From positions 79,794,320 to 79,858,319 of the forward strand of contig CM043702.1 of NCBI GenBank assembly GCA_023935145.1: a stretch of 64,000 bases of DNA, given 5' to 3'. A program made the translations under genes and the position numbers. Positions 35,875-47,225 of this stretch are shown piece by piece. The stretch comes from Bretschneidera sinensis. Taxonomy: Eukaryota; Streptophyta; Magnoliopsida; Brassicales; Akaniaceae. The notes beneath the pieces were generated by a model. The model saw nothing but the letters and a program-made list of their open reading frames with translations. It ran no database searches and was not told the DNA's origin. Position 1 is the first letter of the stretch. Each line of letters opens with the position of its first letter.

Positions 35875-36600
35875 GGTGGACACCCAAGTTTGACAAGTTC
35901 CAAGACCACCTAGGACCAAAGTGATCTAAGGACCTAGGTGGATCACCAAAATCTCAAGACCACTTTGTGCCCTAGCAAACGGAGGACTGACGTGGACACC
36001 CAAGTTTGGCTAAGTTTAAAGACCACCTCAAACCCAAGTGACCCGAGGACTAGAGTGGATGGCTAAGTCTTTAGGCCACATCGAACCCAAGCGATTCGAG
36101 GATCGAGGTGGATACCCAAATTTGTGCCAAGTTCCAAGATCACCTCGGACTTAAGCAAATGTCGGACCGAGGTGAATCACCAAAATCACAGACCACCTTG
36201 TATCTAAGTAAGCTGAGGACCAAGATGGATTATCGAAATCGAAGACTACCTCAGAATCAAGCAAGTCGAGGACTAAGGTGGATTACGAAAATTGAAGACC
36301 ATATCGGATCCACGAAAGCTGAAGGCCAAGGTGGATTACCAAAATTGAATATCACCTTGAATCCAAGCAAGCATAATTCCGAGGTGGATTACCAAAGTTG
36401 AAGGCCATTTTGGACCTAACAAGGCCGAAGTCCGAGGTGGCTCAACCGAAATGAAGACCACCATAGACCTAACCAGAGCAAGGTTTGACGTGGATCACCT
36501 TAAATGAAGAGCACCATAGACCTAACCAGGTCGAGGTTTGAGGCGGATTACCCTAAATGAAGATAATCTTAGACCTAACTAGGTCGCGGTTCAAGGTAGA
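35875..36600 (+). repeat. Element B 53-bp tandem repeats, right array
   Basis: About thirteen imperfect units, most close to 53 bp and some about 62 bp. A consensus-like unit starts GTGGATTACCAAAATTGAAG and ends CAAGTCGAGGACCGAG. It continues the left array and ends at a 13-bp inverted repeat. Such arrays in the 3' untranslated region are a known trait of Tat/Ogre elements. Confidence 0.85.
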
Positions 36601-36604
36601 TCCC

Positions 36605-36642
36605 CTACTCCTTTAGATTTGAATCCAACTCTAAAGGAGTAG
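36605..36642. repeat. Perfect 13-bp inverted repeat
   Basis: CTACTCCTTTAGA and TCTAAAGGAGTAG are exact reverse complements around a 12-nt spacer. It lies between the last tandem unit and the Tekay insertion, where element B's polypurine tract and 3' LTR start are expected. Confidence 0.85.
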
Positions 36643-36651
36643 AGAGCATAT

Positions 36652-38664
36652 TGTAAGGCTTATACATTTGATGCAAGGGTAAAGTAATAAATTTTAAATT
36701 GATATTATAACCATAATGCATACATATAAAAAGTGATTTAAAACTCAAGTTTGAAGCAATTGAAAATATACTGAAGAAAATGAGTTAGAATGCATAAAAG
36801 TAGTGAAACTAAAATTTTAAGGCTTTAAAGGGGCTGCAAGTCGACTGGTAACTTCAAGGAGATCAACTAGTAAATTTTGATCGGTCGACTGGTAACTTTT
36901 AGGTGATCGACTAGTGAATTTTGGGTGGTCCACTAGTAAGTCGATTGGTAAGCAAAACTTTCAGTATATAAAGTTTTTAACATTCAAAACTTCATTTCCT
37001 TTGTTCAAACTCTTTATTCTCTATCTAAAACTCATTCATTCTCTAAAATTTCTCTCAAATACTAAGGAATTAAAGGATTTCATAAACTAGTATTAAATTC
37101 AATTGATTCAATGACTGATTATTATTGGAAATTTCTCATAAAAGCTTTGTGAGGGTAATCTTTACTATTTTTCTTCTTCCATATAAAACTAAAATTTTGA
37201 GAGTATAAATCCTTATATTCTTCTTAAAATAATTTGAATTTGATTCAAGAAAAAAATAAAGAAATTTAACCCAAACTTTGAATTTATAACAAAGATGGAG
37301 CATGCATATATATATTCATAAATTTAACCTATTATAAGGTTTAAATTTAGCTATGAGACAAAGAAATTAATAATCATATTCTAGTTAGGTGGAGGTGAAT
37401 CGTCAAGTGTTGTTGCTGAGAGAAGCGCAAAAGGTAAGGAAGTTATCCACGGGTAACGTTTAGTGCTTCGTGGTGAGTTCACTTTACTGTAAGTAAGCGA
37501 GAAGAACTAGAAATACGAATAAAATTTGAAATGAATTATATTATGAGTATGTTTGATTTGATGAAATACATGATATAAGTATGAATTGAATAAATTAATA
37601 GAAATATAACTCTTAATGATGAAATGACTGCAAGTATGAAATATATGATGAATTGATGAAAATTGTATCCTTAAAGGGATAGGTAAATTTTTATAACAAA
37701 TTGAGATTTAATGTAAAGAAAATCATTTGATTTATATGATGATATGCTATGTTTGCTTGTATGTGATGTACATATGCACTGTAGGGCCACAAGATGGGGG
37801 TGTAGTCCAGTGAAGGCTAGAATTGTGGCCGGTTTGGATGTAAACATGTTGATACGTGGGGAGATGTCTATGACAGTTGTACCATATACTAGTATGGATA
37901 CCCAAAAATGGGTGAAATTGCACATACTAGTGATAGTATGGATAATATGTAATATGATGAGATGTGAAAATGAAATAAAAATGATTGTGATGTGCTGTGA
38001 TATGATGAGATGTGGAAGCAAGAACGGGGGATTATACATATGCATTTATTGAGATGTTGATACATCAACATGATTGTGAATCTTAAGATAAGAAAAATAA
38101 TTAATTACATATCTAGAGTGATATCGACATATTGAATAAAATACATGAAATATAATATGATATAAAAAATGATGAGTAAATGAAAGTATATTGATTTATA
38201 TATGAATTATGATAAAAAAAAAAAAATTATGAACAGAAGTATACAAATCGGATACTTCTGGTAAATTAAGTATCATTAAGCTTTTATAGCTCACTCCCTA
38301 TTATTTTAATCAAATTTTAGGTTGTAGGGAAAAGGCTTGTAGGATTCCTTAGCTTGAGGCTAGTGTGAGTATCTAGGTGGGTCCCCGTGGTAACATCCTT
38401 AGAAAAAGAAAAAGAAAATAAATTTAAAAAAAAGAAAACACTTGTGAAAATTGTAAAGGATTCTTGTACATGTACATGCATGAATTTATTTATTTTATGA
38501 ATTTTGTAACAAACTTTTGTATCTCCTCTAAACAAGAGTTGAGGTGTATATGTTGTAATTATATTTCTAGTTATAAGAAAAGTTCATTGCATATAAGTCA
38601 TGCTTCGTGCTGAAAAACTGACGATACCATCTTAGGTAGGGCCCACCTTGGATGGGTTGTTACA
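36652..38664 (+). repeat. Tekay-like 5' LTR
   Basis: TGTAAGG to GTTACA, 2013 bp. The U3 part holds five to six imperfect copies of a GACTRGTAA motif (36838-36955). A TATA box TATATAAAG (36965-36973) follows, then a T/C-rich leader. The rest is AT-rich without ORFs of interest. Confidence 0.93.
36965..36973 (+). promoter_or_regulatory. TATA box of the Tekay-like LTR
   Basis: TATATAAAG in the expected place in the LTR, with the same box in the partner LTR at 41769-41777. It is immediately downstream of the short repeat cluster. Confidence 0.75.
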
Positions 38665-38668
38665 ATTT

Positions 38669-38680
38669 TGGTATTAGAAC
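38669..38680 (+). other. Tekay-like primer-binding site
   Basis: TGGTATTAGAAC, four bases after the LTR, is a two-mismatch version of the initiator-tRNA-Met site TGGTATCAGAGC. Both differences are C/G-to-T/A transitions, as expected for an old methylated copy. Confidence 0.75.
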
Positions 38681-38755
38681 TATAGGTTTAAGATTCTGTA
38701 GACTATATAAAAAAAATGATAATGTGGTGTCTAAAAATAAATTATTTCAATGTAG

Positions 38756-39960
38756 GTTTGATGATGCCACATGGACATTATAGACCTAGAGCTAGAGTAG
38801 TAGGATGAATAGGGTGTAGGAGGCCCTTTTTTTTTAAGAAGAGATGAGGTTGAGGTTGATTTTGATTCCATGGTTCCCTCTTAGGAACATGTTAATAGTG
38901 TAATAGAAAATTGTGAGGTTGAAAGAGATAAGTTAAGAGGTGTTTTTACTAAGGCTCATGATAGATTGAATCAAACAGGGGATGGAGTTAATGATTTTTA
39001 GTGTAGCTTGAATAAGCAGATTAGATAGAATATAGCCCTAGTAGTAAACCCTATTAGAGTTCTAGAGGTACATGATCTCTAGAGGGGAGATGGTGGTTTT
39101 ATTAATGAGATGTAGGGAGATTGTTTTGCTAGATTTTTTAAACTGAACCCTCATCTTTTAAAGAGTCTAAAAACCCATATGAGGCAGAGGTTTGGATTAA
39201 ATGGGTTAAGTATTTATTTAGAGTATTACTAGTTATTGATAAGCAAAAGGTTGTCTTTGCATCATTTCAATTAGAGGGTGAGGCTTCTAATTGGTGGGAT
39301 GATATTTTTCTTAGGCTGAGTATGGATATAGATCAACCCTTAAACTAGAGTATCCAGAGCTCAACAAAAGAGAGATTTTTTTCAGCTGAGGAAAAATATG
39401 TTGACTGTAGCTCAGTATGATGGGAGATTTGATGCTTTGTCTAGATTTGTACCTAAACTGGTGAATACTGAAGGAGGAAGTGTAAAAGGTTTCTAGATGA
39501 GTTGAACTTTGAGATACATTCTAGACTTTCTTATTTAAAGCATAAAAATTATGCTATGATGAATGTGTCACATCAAACAGAAAAAAAACATATTTGAGTC
39601 TAGAGGACATAGAGAATAGCTGAAGATGAGCAAATCTTAGGGTACTAGGGGAGGTAGTCTTGCTTTTGGGATGCAAAGAGGTAGTCTTCCTTACAGTGGT
39701 CATTCCTTTTCCTAGAGACCCATTGTTCAGAGTCAGTGGAGGCAGAGTGGGCTAGTGACTTTTGTTGCTTAGAGTTCAGTAGGAGAAACTCCTAGGTTTG
39801 TGAGATGTGGTAATGTGGTATCACACAAGGATAGTAGAGTATGTTTCAGGTGTAATCAAATAGGACATTAATCTTGAGATTGCCCTACTTTGGTTTATTT
39901 TGTTTGTATATAGAGTGGAAATAGAAGTATGGATTGTCCATTAAAAGTTAAACCAGTTGA
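38756..39960 (+). pseudogene. Tekay-like Gag
   Basis: A candidate start at 38762 gives MMPHGHYRPRAR. The capsid region shows KNPYEAEVWIKWVKYLFRVL and FASFQLEGEASNWWDD (about 39170-39300), the standard chromovirus gag motif. A knuckle CFRCNQIGH.S.DCP lies at about 39841-39885, with two stops replacing residues. Stops and frameshifts are frequent. The coding signal ends just after the knuckle at a large deletion. Confidence 0.8.
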
Positions 39961-40009
39961 TATGGTTACTACTGGGTGGCCAAGACAAAGATGAATTGAT
40001 AGAAAAGAT

Positions 40010-41390
40010 AAAGCATAAAATATTGAGTGGGAAATAATCAGAGTTCAGAATCAAAGAAGATGGAATGATAATGATGGGACATAGAATATATGTTTCTAAT
40101 GATGCAGAGTTGAGAAAACAAATTCTAAGAGAAGCACATTATGTAGTTTACTCAATGCAACTAGGAAATATTAAAATGTATAAGGGATTGAAACAAAATT
40201 ATTGTTGGTTAGGATTAAAGAGTAATGTAGTAAAGTATATTTCTTAATGTTTAGTCTTTCAGCAAATGAAGTCAGAAAATAAACATCCAGTAGGTTTACT
40301 ACAACCTCTTCCTATGCTTGAATGGCCATAGGAAAATTTGAGTATGGATTTTGTTATTAGATTTCCCCATACTCAGAGAGGTCATGATGTTGTCAGGGTA
40401 ATTATAGATCGATTATCTAAGTTTTCTCATTTTCTTCCTATTAGAACTACTTAGAGTCCCGAAAGGTTAGTTGAATTGTATATAGTAAAAATTGTGAAAC
40501 TTCATGGAGTACCACTGAGCATTATGTCATACTGAAATGCTAGATTTACTTTTTGATTTTGAAGAGGCTATCAGCAAGCTATGGGTACTTAGTTATAGTT
40601 TAGCACTGCATTTCATCCTTAAATAGATGGTAAAACCGAGAGAGTTATTTGAATACTGGAAGATATGTTAAGGGCGAGTGCAATGAGCTTCTTAGGGAGT
40701 TGGGATGCTTACATAAATTTATAGAAGTTACATATAATAATCAATTTCAAGCTAGTCTTGGGATGACACTATTTGAAACTCTTGATGGTAAGAGATGTCG
40801 AACTCTAATATGTTGGGAAGAAGTGGAAGAAAGAAAAGATTTTTAGTCTAGAATTAATAAACTTAACAACTGGGAGGATCGAATTGATCAAAAAGCATCA
40901 TAGCGTAGCAAAATAGACAGAAAAGTTATGCTGATAAGAGAAGGAGATTTCTTGAATTTCAAGTTAGTGACTGGGTTCATTTGAAAAATTTTCCTTGGAA
41001 ATGAGAGTTGCATGTCAGACAGACGGTAAAGTTGAGTCCTCGGTACATTGGACCTTATGAGATAGTTAAAAGAATTAGGTCAATGGCATATAGACTGGTG
41101 TTACCTCCAGGGTTAAATCAATTACATAATGTTTTTCATGTTTCTATTTAATGAAAGTACATAACTGATGAATCACACATAATTTCATATAAATCTGTAT
41201 AACTTCAGGAAGAGTTATCTTTTGTACAAGTTCCAATCAAACTTTTAGATACAAAAGAACATGTCTTACATAATAAAGCCATTCCACTAGTCCAAGTGCT
41301 TTGGCGGAATCGAGATGTTGAGGAGATTACTTGGGAATATGAAGAGAATATGAAAAACAGTATCCCCAACTTTTTCGTGATGCAGGTAAG
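40010..41390 (+). pseudogene. Tekay-like integrase with chromodomain-like end
   Basis: The zinc-binding part (40065-40247) has HYVVYSMQLGNIKMYKGLKQ and CLVFQQMKSEN. The second His and second Cys of the HHCC pattern are Gln and Phe. Core motifs are MDFVIRF and [20 protein letters not shown] (about 40340-40440), HGVPLSIMSY near 40505, and FKTLD/GKRCRTLICWEEVEER (40649-40846). The end (about 41215-41375) reads KAIPLVQVLWRNRDVEEITW, matching the chromodomain that targets such elements to heterochromatin. Stops break it repeatedly. Confidence 0.85.
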
Positions 41391-42242
41391 AAAATTTCGA
41401 CAACAAATTTTTTGTATGGTGGGTATAAATGTAAGGCCTATACCCTTAATGTAAAGGTAAATTTAGAAATTGCACATTGATATTATAACCATCATGCATA
41501 CATATACATAGTGATTTAAAACTTAAGTTTGAAGAATATTTGAGGTAAGAATTTGAAAATATTCTGAAGAAAATGAGTTAGAATACATAAAAGTAGTGAA
41601 ATATTTTTTTTTGAAGCCTTTAAAGAGGTGCCGGTCAACTAGTAACCTGACCAGTCGATTTGGAGGCCGACTGGTAACTTCAGGGCAATCAACTGATAAA
41701 GTATGGGTGATTGACTAGTAACTTATGGGTAGTTGACTCGTAAGTCGATTGCTAAGCAAAATTTTTAGTATATAAAGGTTTTTAACATTTAAACCCTCAT
41801 TTCCTTTGTTTAAACTCTCCATTCTCTCTCTAAAACTCAATCTCTTTCTAAAAATTCTCTCAAATACTAAACATTTAAAGGATTTCATAAACTAGTATTG
41901 AATCCAATCGATTTAAGGACTGATTATAAGAAATTTCTAAGAAAAGATTTGTGAAGGTAATCTTTACTATTTTTGTTCTTCCATATCAAAACTATGATTT
42001 TGATAGTATAAAACCTTATATTTTTCTTAAAAAGATTTGAATTTGATTCAACATAAAAATAAAAATAAATTAACCGAGACTTTTAATTTAAAACTAAGAT
42101 GGAGCATGCATGCATATAGTCATGAATTTAACCCAGCATAATGTTTGAATTGAGCTATGAGATAGTGCGATTAATAATCATATTTTGGTTAGCTGGAGGT
42201 GAACTGCCTAGTAGTATCACTGAGAGAAGCACAAAAGACAAG

Positions 42243-43112
42243 TGTTGGGTTTGGTCCAAGGATTAAACAGTTGAAGAGTTCAGCATGTTCAGTATCAGGT
42301 CTGGTTCTGAGCCGCGGCACAGCCTTGGGTGTCGTGACCTCCAAAAGCTCTAGAAGTACTCCTCTCCAGGCCACACCGCGGTCTAGCCTTCCCAAGCCGT
42401 GGCACCCAGAGAGGTGGTGGTTTCAGCCATGGTCTGGGCCGCTGTCAGCCCTGTTCTAGGCCGCGGCGCTAGGCACACTGATACATATTTTTCCAGCCTT
42501 CTGAATGGGTATGTGTCACATGATTAAAATGCACAGGATTGCTTAGACTCTTAAAGAGCCATGTATCTTTGGTTCTTGAGATCTAAGGGTTGAGATTGAT
42601 CTCAAAGATTGGATGAGGAAGTCATTGCCCTATATAAAGGGTCTTTTATTCATAAGACATCAAGAGAGATTATCATATCATCATACAAGAGAATTCAAGT
42701 GCAAGTATGAGAGTGGAAAGACACAAACATAAGAGAGGCACTAGAATAGATCTCAATAAGAGAGAGGCTAGTTGTATAGAAAGAGAGTAGTATAGATTGG
42801 GGATTCAAGGGCCTTGTAGTAGAATTTTCTTGGGGAAAATTCCAGGGAAACATAAGTCCTTATCACTTTCTTTTTCTCTTCTTTCGTTCTTCAAGAACTA
42901 GAGGATTCTTGAAGAGGATTTGCTGTATTGTAAGAACCATTGATTTAGTGCAGAGTGCTCAGAGTAGCTTACGGGGACGTAGGCATTTGCTGAACCTCGA
43001 TAACAATTGTTGTGTTCTTTCTTTGATTGGTTTATTTCTGTTTATTACAAGTCATTCTAGACTTGGGTGTTTGGAAGATCACCACTTGGGCATCTTGAGG
43101 TGATTTCCAACA
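42243..43112 (+). repeat. Copia-3 5' LTR
   Basis: TGTTGG to CCAACA, 870 bp. The TATA box TATATAAAGG is at 42631-42640. The GC-rich block with repeated GCCGCGGCRC words is at about 42300-42475. The conserved leader ACGGGGACGTAGGC is at about 42971-42984, preceded by a degraded version of the stem-loop (42955-42970). Confidence 0.95.
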
Positions 43113-43113
43113 A

Positions 43114-43149
43114 TGGTATCAGAGCTTTGGACAGTGGGTATCGGAGCTA
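43114..43149 (+). other. Copia-3 primer-binding site with second copy
   Basis: TGGTATCAGAGC (43114-43125) starts two bases after the LTR and matches the initiator-tRNA-Met site exactly. A near copy GGGTATCGGAGC lies at 43136-43147, and ACGTATCAGTG near 43158 is a possible third. Confidence 0.9.
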
Positions 43150-43356
43150 GAACGAAACGTATCAGTGTAAGACTCCAAGAATCAAAGATCAACTTCTTGG
43201 GTGATTCAAGAAAGGAGTAGAGATCAAGATCTGATCGTGTTCTTGAGGGTGATTCAAGAACAACATTGAGATCAATCTTTAATCGTGTTCTTGAGATTTG
43301 GAAGAAGTTGGAAAGCAATTATGGGTGCTGTATAAATCTGGGATTATCTCCATAAG

Positions 43357-44170
43357 ATGGGTTCAAACTTCATTGTTGAGAAGTTTGATGAAAACAGAGA
43401 TTTTGCCATTTGGAAGCGGAAGATCAAGGCTGTTCTTATGCAACAAAAGGTGGACTTGCCAATTGGAGAAGATGACGCTTTTCCAGCAAGTATCATGGAG
43501 GTCCAGCGGATTGAGATGAAGAAGATGGCGTATAGCACCATCTTTCTGCACATGTTGGATAGTGTCACAAGGGAGTGCGGAGACTTGAAAGATCCAGCTA
43601 TCATATGGAAGAAACTAGATGAGTTGTTTCTTACCAAAACTCTCCCTAATAAGATTTCTCTTCTTAAAAGAATCTTTTCTTTTAAAATGGATCCTAATAA
43701 AGAGTTGCAAGATAATCTTGATGTGTTTAATAAACTAGTTCAAGATTTGGCTAGTTGTAGTATAAAATTCCCGGATGAACAATTAGCTATTATGTTATTG
43801 AATTCTCTTCCCGATCACTTTGAAAGTTTGATTAATGCAATTGAATATGGAAGAGATACACTATCCAAGGAAATTGTGATCAATGCTATAAGGGCTCATG
43901 ATTTCAAAGCTAAGATGAGGGAAACATCAAGTGGAGAAGGGTTGTTCGTTAGAGGAAGGCCAGCAACTCGGAGTGGTAGTAGCATCCATGGCAACTACTG
44001 GGAGAAATTAGAAGGTTGAGGGCAGAGCCATGGGAGATCGCATTCCAAACTAAGATTTGGAGGAAAAAGATGCTTATGCTACAATAAGAAGGGTCATTTC
44101 AGAAAAGATTGCAAGAAGAAGTTGTGGGACGAGAGAGGAAGAAGCCATACTAACAATGGAGAGGCTTTGG
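43357..44170 (+). pseudogene. Copia-3 Gag
   Basis: The start Met at 43357 gives MGSNFIVEKFDENRDFAIWK, typical of plant Copia Gag. MLDSVTRECGDLKDPAIIWK and DEQLAIMLLNSLPDHFESLI follow without interruption to a TGA at 44017-44019. The same frame continues to the nucleocapsid knuckle at 44071-44112, which reads CLCYNKKGHFRKDC. The second Cys of C-X2-C has moved by one position, so the zinc knuckle is defective. The upstream 244 bp after the LTR is the untranslated leader. Confidence 0.92.
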
Positions 44171-44815
44171 TTGCCAAAGAAGAACAGCAAGATGATGTTC
44201 TTGTTGTGTGCTCAAATGTGAGTAGGAGGCAAGGCAGCGGGAAATGGATCTTGGATACCGGGTGCACTTATCACATGTGCCCTCATAGGGATTGGTTCAA
44301 GAATTTGAAGGAAACCAATAATGGAAAGGTTTTCTTGGGGAATGATACTTCTTGCCAAGTGAGGGGGATAGGAGACATCCAGTTGAGGATGTTTGATGGA
44401 GTCACAAGGCTGCTGCGGAATGTGAGGTATCTTCTGGATTTGAGAAGGAATTTGATCTCATTGGGGTAGCTAGATTCCATGGGGTACCCATACAAGATAG
44501 AGGGAGGAAAGATCAAGGTAACCAAGGGATCTTTGATAGTGATCAAAGCAGCAATAAAGGATGGTCTCTATGAGATGATCGGAGAGACAAAAATCAAGGA
44601 TCAAGCAGCAAGCTTGATGGCTGAGATGGATAAGGCAGTTCTTTGGCATAATCGCTTGGGACATATGAGCGAAAAGGGCTTGCAAGTTCGCAACAAGGAT
44701 GGTCTACTTGGTGGTGAAAAAGTAGAGAAACTAGATTTTTGCGAATGTTGTGTTCTTGGGAAGCAACATCGGTTCAACTTCAACACTGGATTGCACAAGT
44801 CTAAGGGCATTCTTA
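44171..44815 (+). pseudogene. Copia-3 protease and GAG-pre-integrase domain
   Basis: The protease active site D-T-G is intact at 44254-44262 in WILDTGCTYHMCPHRDWF. A TAG at 44467-44469 is the only stop in the domain. The pre-integrase zinc region shows LWHNRLGHMSEKGLQ and FCECCVLGKQHRFN, with the His and Cys pairs complete. NYIHADLWGPVRTPT then leads into the integrase core. The frame is the same as gag. Confidence 0.92.
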
Positions 44816-45930
44816 ACTACATTCATGCGGACCTTTGGGGACCAGTAAGAACACCAACACAGAGAGGTAATGTTTACTTTCTATCATTAATAAATAATTA
44901 TTCAAGAAAGGTTTGGGTTTATTTGCTTAAAAATAAATCAATTACTTTGAATAAATTTGTGGTGTGGAAAAAGTTACTGGAGACTCAAACGGGCAGGGTA
45001 GTTAAGGTGTTAAGAACCGATAATGGCTTAGAATTTTTTAATAAGGATTTTGATAAATTCTGTGAGTTAAATGGGATTCTAAGACATAGAACGGTTTTGA
45101 AAACCCCTCAGCAAAATGGAATTGCTGAGAGGATGAATAGAACCCTTATGGGAAAGGTTAGGCGCATGTTAATTGGGTATGGTTTACCAAAATATTTTTG
45201 GGGGGAAGCTATGGCTGCTGCTGCATATTTGGTTAATAGATCGCCCTCTAGAGCTTTAGAGCTTAAGACTCCAGAGGAGATGTGGAGTGGGAAACCCCTT
45301 GAGTTTAACAACCTTAGAACTTTTGGATGTGCTGTGTTTGCACATCAAAAGGATGATAAACTTAGCCCAAGGTCTAAAAAATATGTGTTTCTAGGGTATG
45401 GTGATGGGGTTAAGGGGTATAGGTTGTGGTCCTTAGAACCAAAAGGAATGAAACTCATAATAAGTAGGGATGTCATTTTTAATGAATTGTTATTTCCCTA
45501 GTCGGAGAAAACTAACCCTGCAGGGGATAGTGGGCAAACCAGCCCGGTATTTGTGGAGCATAGCATTAAGGAAAATTCAGTTCAAGTGGAGCAAGGAACG
45601 GAAGAAGGTTCAGACCAGGTAGAGCCCATTGATGAAGCCCAAGCTCAAGACACTCATGAGGAGGCTGAACTAGAAGGGGATGATGCAGCAACTCAGAATG
45701 ACTATCAGCTCACAAGGGACTGAGAAAGGAGGGTGGTTAGACCACCTTTGAGATATGGTTTTGCGGATGCTAATGTAGCAGCTCCTTATTCAGAAAGAGG
45801 GGTTAAACTAGAAACTTACATGGACGCCATGGAATGTAAGGATTCATCAAAGTGGTAGCTAGCTATAGAGGAAGAAATGGATTCTTTGAGGAAGAACAAC
45901 TTTTGGGAATTGGTGCCCAAACCAGAAAAA
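44816..45930 (+). pseudogene. Copia-3 integrase core and linker
   Basis: The D-D-E core is readable: Asp in HADLWG, Asp in RTDNGLEF (about 45016-45037) and Glu in QQNGIAERMNRTL (about 45112-45148). AAYLVNRSPSRALELKTPEE and KYVFLGYGDGVKGYRLW close the domain. The frame is open from 44479 to a TAG at 45499-45501. The acidic linker follows with further single stops (TGA 45721-45723, TAG 45856-45858, TAG 45931-45933). Confidence 0.92.
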
Positions 45931-47144
45931 TAGGGAGTTGTGGATTGTAGGTGGATCTACAAGATCAAAGAAGGGAACACTCCAGGGGATGAATTCTGGT
46001 ATAAAGCTAAGCTGGCAGCAAAGGGGTTCACACAAAGAGAAGGTATAGATTTCACTAAAATATTCTCACCGGTTGTGAAATACAAGATGATAAGGATAGT
46101 ATTAGCAATGGTGGTCCAATTTGATCGGGAGATCGAGCAAATGGATGTGAAGACAACGTTCTTATATAGAGAGCTTGATAAGATCATTTACATGAGCTAA
46201 CCTGAAGGCTATGAGGAAGGAAGGCAGGGAGAGTTGGTGTGCCAATTGAAGAAATCTCTCTATGGCCTGAAGCAATCACCTCGGTAATGGAATAAGAGGT
46301 TCAATTCCTTTGTAACTAGCTCGGGTTTCATGAGGAGCTACTATGATTCGTGCTTGTACTACAAAGGGCACAAGGTGGAGGAGTGGTGATCATCCTCATC
46401 TATGTTGATGATATGTTGCTGGTTGGGAGCAGCATGGAGAGGATAGGAAAACTAGAGTCTCAACTCAGTGAGGAGTTTGAGATGAAGGATCTTGGCTATG
46501 CACAAAAGATCCTTAGGATGAGTAAAATCCGGGAAAGGGAGAGAAACAGATTGAAGATTTCTCAGATTTCCTACATAGAAAAGATGATATATAAGATTTC
46601 TATGGAAGATAGCAAACCAGTGAAGGTTTCTCTTGCTGGTCCTTTCAAGTTCTCTAGCGATCATTGTCCGAGATCGGATGAGGAGAAGAAGGAAATGGAA
46701 AAGGTCCCTTACTCTAGTGCGGTTGGATCAGTCATGTTCATGATGGTAAGCACTCGACCTGACATTGCTCATGCAATGAGTGTTCTTAGCAGGTTTATAA
46801 GTAATCTCAAAAAGGAGCATTGGCTTGGGATGAAGTGGTTACTGAGATACTTAAAGGGAAGCCCAAATATGGGGCTGGTTTATGAGAAGAGGGGTAAGTC
46901 CATTTGTCTTGAGGGTTATTCGGACAGTCAAAGTGTGTTGCATTTGTGCAAGAATCCAGTGTTCTATAAGAGGACAAAGTACATGGATGTTCGGTATCAT
47001 TTCATTCGGGAAAATGTTATGAAATGATGCATTGATGTGGATAAGGTGGCCACGGAAGAAAATCCTACAGATTTAGGTACTAAAGTTCTACCTCTAAGTA
47101 TGTTCAATCATTGCCTTAGACTTCTTAAGATTGGAGTCGGTTGA
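45931..47144 (+). pseudogene. Copia-3 reverse transcriptase and deleted RNase H
   Basis: RT begins DCRWIYKIKEGNTPGDEFWY and shows AKGFTQREGIDFTKIFSPVV and EQMDVKTTFLYRELDKIIYM. After a TAA (46198-46200), a second TAA (46285-46287) and a frameshift near 46380, it continues with the intact catalytic box YVDD (46401-46412). At about 46917-46930 the RNase H domain jumps from LEGYSDS to QSVLHLCKNPVF. About 75 residues found in Copia-4 are missing, including the STTEAEY catalytic segment. The C-terminus ends FNHCLRLLKIGVG with a TGA at 47142-47144. Confidence 0.9.
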
Positions 47145-47212
47145 TATGGTGACTCAAGTTGAGTTTGGAACCTGAGTTCTCTGCACAATCGGTTCAGGTT
47201 TAATCGCTTAAA

Positions 47213-47225
47213 CAAAGGTAGAGAT
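47213..47225 (+). other. Copia-3 polypurine tract
   Basis: CAAAGGTAGAGAT directly abuts the 3' LTR. Confidence 0.85.

Larger units (their letters stand above)
6540..36651 (+). mobile_element. Tat-like Ty3 element B, host of nested insertions
   Basis: A plus-strand Tat-lineage element reads gag, protease, RT, RNase H, integrase, then a long 3' region with 50-60-bp tandem repeats and an antisense ORF. Its body is split by Copia-1, Copia-2 and an Athila element. A Tekay-like element follows at its far right. Removing Copia-1 rejoins integrase at 11037/17476, and removing Copia-2 rejoins the 3' region at 18436/24493. The 5' LTR is not found; the 3' LTR is probably represented only by remnants near 36600 and 49278. 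Every domain is frameshifted or contains stops. Confidence 0.8.

Noticed and set aside
35875..36600. CRISPR-like regular repeats
   Set aside because: The units are directly adjacent, diverged and have no spacers; context is the 3' region of a plant retrotransposon.
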